DNA of 64,000 nucleotides from Avibacterium paragallinarum (GTDB lineage Bacteria; Pseudomonadota; Gammaproteobacteria; Enterobacterales; Pasteurellaceae): NCBI RefSeq assembly GCF_900450705.1, contig NZ_UGHK01000002.1, positions 620,001 to 684,000 of the forward strand, read 5' to 3'. Shown piece by piece: positions 61,018 to 64,000 of this stretch (position 1 is its first letter; each line of letters starts with the position of its first letter). The notes under the pieces were generated by a model. It saw only the letters and a program-made list of their open reading frames with translations, ran no database searches and was not told where the DNA came from. The position numbers and the translations under genes were made by a program.

Positions 61018-62820
61018 CTAATTGGTGGTTTCATCTTTTTTCTGATTATTCAGTCGCACCGTGCGTTTCGCCACTTTTTGCGGCTCAACCGCATCAGGTG
61101 GCACGTTATTCATTCGCAAGGCATACCCCATAATATTGGAGAACAGCGGTGCGGAAACTGCCCCACCGTAATATTGCCCCGCTTTCGGATCGTTAATCAG
61201 CACGATCAAGGCATAGCGAGGGTTGCTAATCGGCGCGACCCCTGCGGTGTAAGCAATATATTTATCCACATATCGCCCATTTTCGATTTTTTTCGCCGTC
61301 CCCGTTTTGATCCCAACGCGGTAGCCTTCCACCATCGCTTTTTTGTTTTTGATCGCCACTTTTTCCATCATATTCACTACTTCACGGGTAATTTTTTCGG
61401 GGAACACACGCTGTCCGATCACAGGCGGATCAACTTTGGTAATGGATAACGGACGGTAAATCCCAAAACTGCCCAAAGTAACATAGGCACGAGCGATTTG
61501 CAGTGGCGTGGCGTTGATCCCGTAGCCATAAGCCACGTTGGCACGCTCAATGTCCGCCCAGCGTTTGCGATCTGCATTTAAAATCCCCGATTGTTCACCG
61601 ATTAAACCTAGCTCAGTGGGTTTACCCAGCCCCGCATTTTTGTAAGTTTCCATTAACGCACTTGGCGGCATACGCAAGGCTAAACGGCTCACCCCGCGGT
61701 TACTGGAGTTTTCCAAAATTTCATCAAGGGTTTGGCGATCTCGTGGGGCAACGTCTTTCACTTCGTGTCCGTTTAACACTAGTGGGCCCGTGTTAATCAC
61801 TTCATCGCGGCGAACCGCACCCCGTTGAAGTGCGGTTAAAACCACGAAGGGTTTTACTGTTGAACCTGGCTCAAAGGTGTCTGTAATCGCACGGTTTCGC
61901 ATTAAATCCGCTTTCACCCCTGTGCGGTTATTTGGGTTGTATGACGGGGCATTCACCATCGCCAGCACTTCCCCCGTGCGAATATCCACTAACACCGCCG
62001 AACCTGATTCTGCTTTGTTCTCTGAAACCGCTTTTTTGATTTCACGATACACCATTGATTGCAATTTTTCGTCAATGCTTAGGATAACATTATGGGCATC
62101 GTATTTTTTGACATCGGCGATTTCTTCAACAACGTGGCCCAATTTATCTTTGCGGTAAGTGCGAGAGCCTGATTTTCCCACTAATAAGGAATTAAAACTT
62201 TTTTCAATGCCCTCAATGCCCTCGCCGTCAATATTGGTATAACCGATCAAATGGGCGGTTTCTTCTACGCGAGGATAAAAGCGGCGAGCTTCCGTTTTTA
62301 GCACTAAGCCTTTGATTTTTAATTGTTTGACATAATCTGCCACCGTTGGAGAAACTTGGCGTGCTAAATAAACAAAGCGGGCAGAAGGGGACTTTTCAAT
62401 TTTTTTGATTAAGTCTTTGTACGGCACGTTTAAAGATTTCGCCAATAAACGCCAGCGATCTTTATCTTGCAAGGCATTTTCTTCAAAGACCACTTTGGGA
62501 TCGACCACAACCGAATACATCGGCACGCTCACTGAAAGCAACTGCCCGTTACGATCTAAAATAGATCCGCGTACCGAAAGCACTTGCTGGGTGCGAACGG
62601 AACGTTTATCCGCTTCCGTTGAAAGGGGATCAGAGTTGATCACTTGCACGCTCGCCGCTTTTGCTACTAAAATAATCAGTAAGATCCCCACCATTGCAAC
62701 GGCGATATTAAAACGTTTTTTGATAAAGCTACTTTCAAAAGTAACTTTCGGCTTATTACGGCGTACCGCACTTCCCTTGTTATTCGTCGGGCGTTTGGCT
62801 TTATTATTTTTTTTAATCAT
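61018..62820 (-). CDS. ftsI: Septal transpeptidase FtsI (PBP3)
   Basis: A 600-residue class B penicillin-binding protein that crosslinks septal peptidoglycan. A short basic cytoplasmic tail precedes the helix at about residues 36-56 ([18 protein letters not shown]). The catalytic motifs are Ser320-x2-Lys in EPGSTVKPF, Ser372-Ser-Asn in [10 protein letters not shown] and Lys505-Thr-Gly in IKTGTAKKI. The last is followed by Thr-Ala-Lys-Lys. ATG 62820 is used; a GTG one codon earlier is also in frame. Pasteurellaceae ftsI alleles can alter beta-lactam susceptibility, but I cannot judge that from one sequence. Confidence 0.96.
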   Translation of the reverse strand: MIKKNNKAKRPTNNKGSAVRRNKPKVTFESSFIKKRFNIAVAMVGILLIILVAKAASVQVINSDPLSTEADKRSVRTQQVLSVRGSILDRNGQLLSVSVPMYSVVVDPKVVFEENALQDKDRWRLLAKSLNVPYKDLIKKIEKSPSARFVYLARQVSPTVADYVKQLKIKGLVLKTEARRFYPRVEETAHLIGYTNIDGEGIEGIEKSFNSLLVGKSGSRTYRKDKLGHVVEEIADVKKYDAHNVILSIDEKLQSMVYREIKKAVSENKAESGSAVLVDIRTGEVLAMVNAPSYNPNNRTGVKADLMRNRAITDTFEPGSTVKPFVVLTALQRGAVRRDEVINTGPLVLNGHEVKDVAPRDRQTLDEILENSSNRGVSRLALRMPPSALMETYKNAGLGKPTELGLIGEQSGILNADRKRWADIERANVAYGYGINATPLQIARAYVTLGSFGIYRPLSITKVDPPVIGQRVFPEKITREVVNMMEKVAIKNKKAMVEGYRVGIKTGTAKKIENGRYVDKYIAYTAGVAPISNPRYALIVLINDPKAGQYYGGAVSAPLFSNIMGYALRMNNVPPDAVEPQKVAKRTVRLNNQKKDETTN

Positions 62821-62832
62821 CACCCTGCCTCA

Positions 62833-63153
62833 TTATTCAACCAACAACACTTCTTGCTCTGGAGAAACCATTTTCATTGCTAATTTTCCCCTCGCAATGG
62901 CTTCCACCCGCGTATTATCGCTTTGCGTTGCTTCTTCTAATTTTAAATTTAATGCTTCATTTTCTAAGGCTTGAATTTGTAAAATCAGCTCACCTTTTTC
63001 CGCAATGAGCCCGCGTGTTTGGTGCGTAATCCAAATTGTTCCCAACGCACTCACTAAAACGGCGATAAACAAAAACAGCACCAATTTATTTGATGCAAAA
63101 AGGTCTTCTAAAAGAATTTGGCGTAGCGGGTAGCGTTCTGAGTTATCCAACAT
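62833..63153 (-). CDS. ftsL: Cell division protein FtsL
   Basis: A 106-residue bitopic protein with a short basic cytoplasmic part, one helix at about residues 26-46 ([20 protein letters not shown]) and a periplasmic leucine-rich coiled coil ([20 protein letters not shown]). It forms the FtsQLB complex that activates FtsWI. The family is poorly conserved, so position between rsmH and ftsI carries much of the call. GGAGAAA lies before the ATG. Confidence 0.92.
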   Translation of the reverse strand: MLDNSERYPLRQILLEDLFASNKLVLFLFIAVLVSALGTIWITHQTRGLIAEKGELILQIQALENEALNLKLEEATQSDNTRVEAIARGKLAMKMVSPEQEVLLVE

Positions 63154-63155
63154 CG

Positions 63156-64000
63156 TTATAATTTCTCCGCAACACGCAACACCGCACTTCGAGAACGGGC
63201 ATTTTGAGCAATTTCTTGCTCTGTCGGCATAATGGCTTTGCCAATGGTTTTCAAGGTTTGGCTACGCTGAATTTGATCTTCACGCAATGGCAAGCCTTTC
63301 GGCAGACTTTCCCCTTTGCTCTGCTTACGCATAAAGTGCTTCACCATACGATCTTCAAGGGAATGAAAGCTAATAATCGACAATCGCCCTTGTGGAGCAA
63401 GCACTTGCAACGCACCCTCTAGCGCCCGTTCTAATTCGTCTAATTCCGCATTAATAAAAATGCGAATCGCCTGAAAACTGCGAGTTGCGGGGTGTTTATG
63501 CTTATCTTTGAAAGGAACGGATTGAGCAATCAATTCCGCCAGTTGCAAGGTACGGCTCAGCGGTTCAGTGCCATTTTGCAATGCGATTTTATTATAATTA
63601 ACAATGGCTTGTGCAATGCGTTTGGCGAAGCGTTCCTCGCCAAAGGTTTTCAGCACCCACGCAAGATCCTGCTCTGAAACCTGCTGTAACCATTGTGCCG
63701 CCGACAAGCCTTGCGTAGTATCCATTCGCATATCCAAAGGCCCATCTTTCATAAAACTAAAGCCACGTTCCGCTTCATCTAATTGCGGAGAGGAAACGCC
63801 AAGATCGAGCAAAATCCCATCAATCTTGCCAACCAAACCCAACTTTTCACAAATTTCAGGAATTGCCGAGAAGCTATTATGCTCAATATGAAAACGCGGA
63901 TCTTGGATCTGCTGTGCCGCTGCAATCGCTCGCGGATCGCGATCAATGGCGATTAACCTGCCGTCTTGAGCCAAGCGAGATAAAATAAGCCGAGAATGAC
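63156..64000 (-). CDS. rsmH: 16S rRNA m4C1402 methyltransferase RsmH (5' end outside)
   Basis: The frame is open to the window edge, so the first residues are missing; the visible part begins [20 protein letters not shown]. RsmH (MraW) makes N4-methylcytidine at 16S position 1402 with RsmI adding the 2'-O-methyl. Visible landmarks are [71 protein letters not shown] and [19 protein letters not shown]. It is 2 bp upstream of ftsL, at the start of the dcw cluster. Confidence 0.95.
   Translation of the reverse strand, partial: HSRLILSRLAQDGRLIAIDRDPRAIAAAQQIQDPRFHIEHNSFSAIPEICEKLGLVGKIDGILLDLGVSSPQLDEAERGFSFMKDGPLDMRMDTTQGLSAAQWLQQVSEQDLAWVLKTFGEERFAKRIAQAIVNYNKIALQNGTEPLSRTLQLAELIAQSVPFKDKHKHPATRSFQAIRIFINAELDELERALEGALQVLAPQGRLSIISFHSLEDRMVKHFMRKQSKGESLPKGLPLREDQIQRSQTLKTIGKAIMPTEQEIAQNARSRSAVLRVAEKL

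Overview
The window comes from a gammaproteobacterium of the family Pasteurellaceae. Three things point there. The 9-base uptake signal AAGTGCGGT (the Haemophilus influenzae type) recurs in and between the housekeeping genes on both strands. Several gene neighbourhoods match Haemophilus: efp / epmB / oapA, proC / MFS / xerD, serC-hisC-aroA, and menF-menD-menH. FtsZ also carries the N-terminal insertion I associate with this family. Genus and species cannot be fixed from the sequence alone; Avibacterium or Haemophilus sensu lato are guesses.

Layout. 1-5.5 kb: end of mutH, a TerC/YgdQ membrane protein, dsbB, nhaB divergent from fadR, and alaA. 5.7-9.5 kb: the menaquinone genes menF-menD-menH. 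9.6-12 kb: adk (reverse) and an orphan sucrose/glucoside-type PTS EIIBC. 12.4-23.5 kb: a huge YadA/Hia-type trimeric autotransporter adhesin locus, broken by a one-base frameshift and an IS3-family (IS150-like) element with a clear 3-bp target duplication. 23.6-27.8 kb: tmaR (yeeX), serC, hisC, aroA. 27.8-30.3 kb: an SDR oxidoreductase and TRAP transporter genes, with the small permease cut off by an IS. 30.3-33.6 kb: a rearranged island with two different IS1016-like (IS1595 family) elements, a Sel1-repeat gene split into two oppositely oriented halves, and a zinc-ribbon membrane-protein gene interrupted at a run of eight G. 33.7-41 kb: efp / epmB head to head, oapA, small decayed membrane-peptide genes, rdgC, proC, an MFS transporter and xerD. 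41.2-46.5 kb: pheA, a quinone oxidoreductase, an SDR, hchA and a divergent LysR regulator. 46.6-64 kb: the division and cell-wall (dcw) cluster on the reverse strand, lpxC-ftsZ-ftsA-ftsQ-ddl-murC-murG-ftsW-murD-mraY-murF-murE-ftsI-ftsL-rsmH, running off the right edge.

How the genes work together. The dcw block supplies nearly the whole pathway from UDP-MurNAc to lipid II plus the core divisome, with lpxC linking lipid A synthesis at its end. efp and epmB are a substrate/modifier pair. menF, menD and menH are the first steps of menaquinone synthesis. serC, hisC, aroA and pheA are amino-acid biosynthesis genes. The variable content lies in two islands, the adhesin locus and the Sel1/IS island. 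In both, insertion, inversion and frameshift have damaged surface or membrane protein genes. I found no CRISPR array, rRNA, tRNA, phage or restriction system, and no clear novel defence system.
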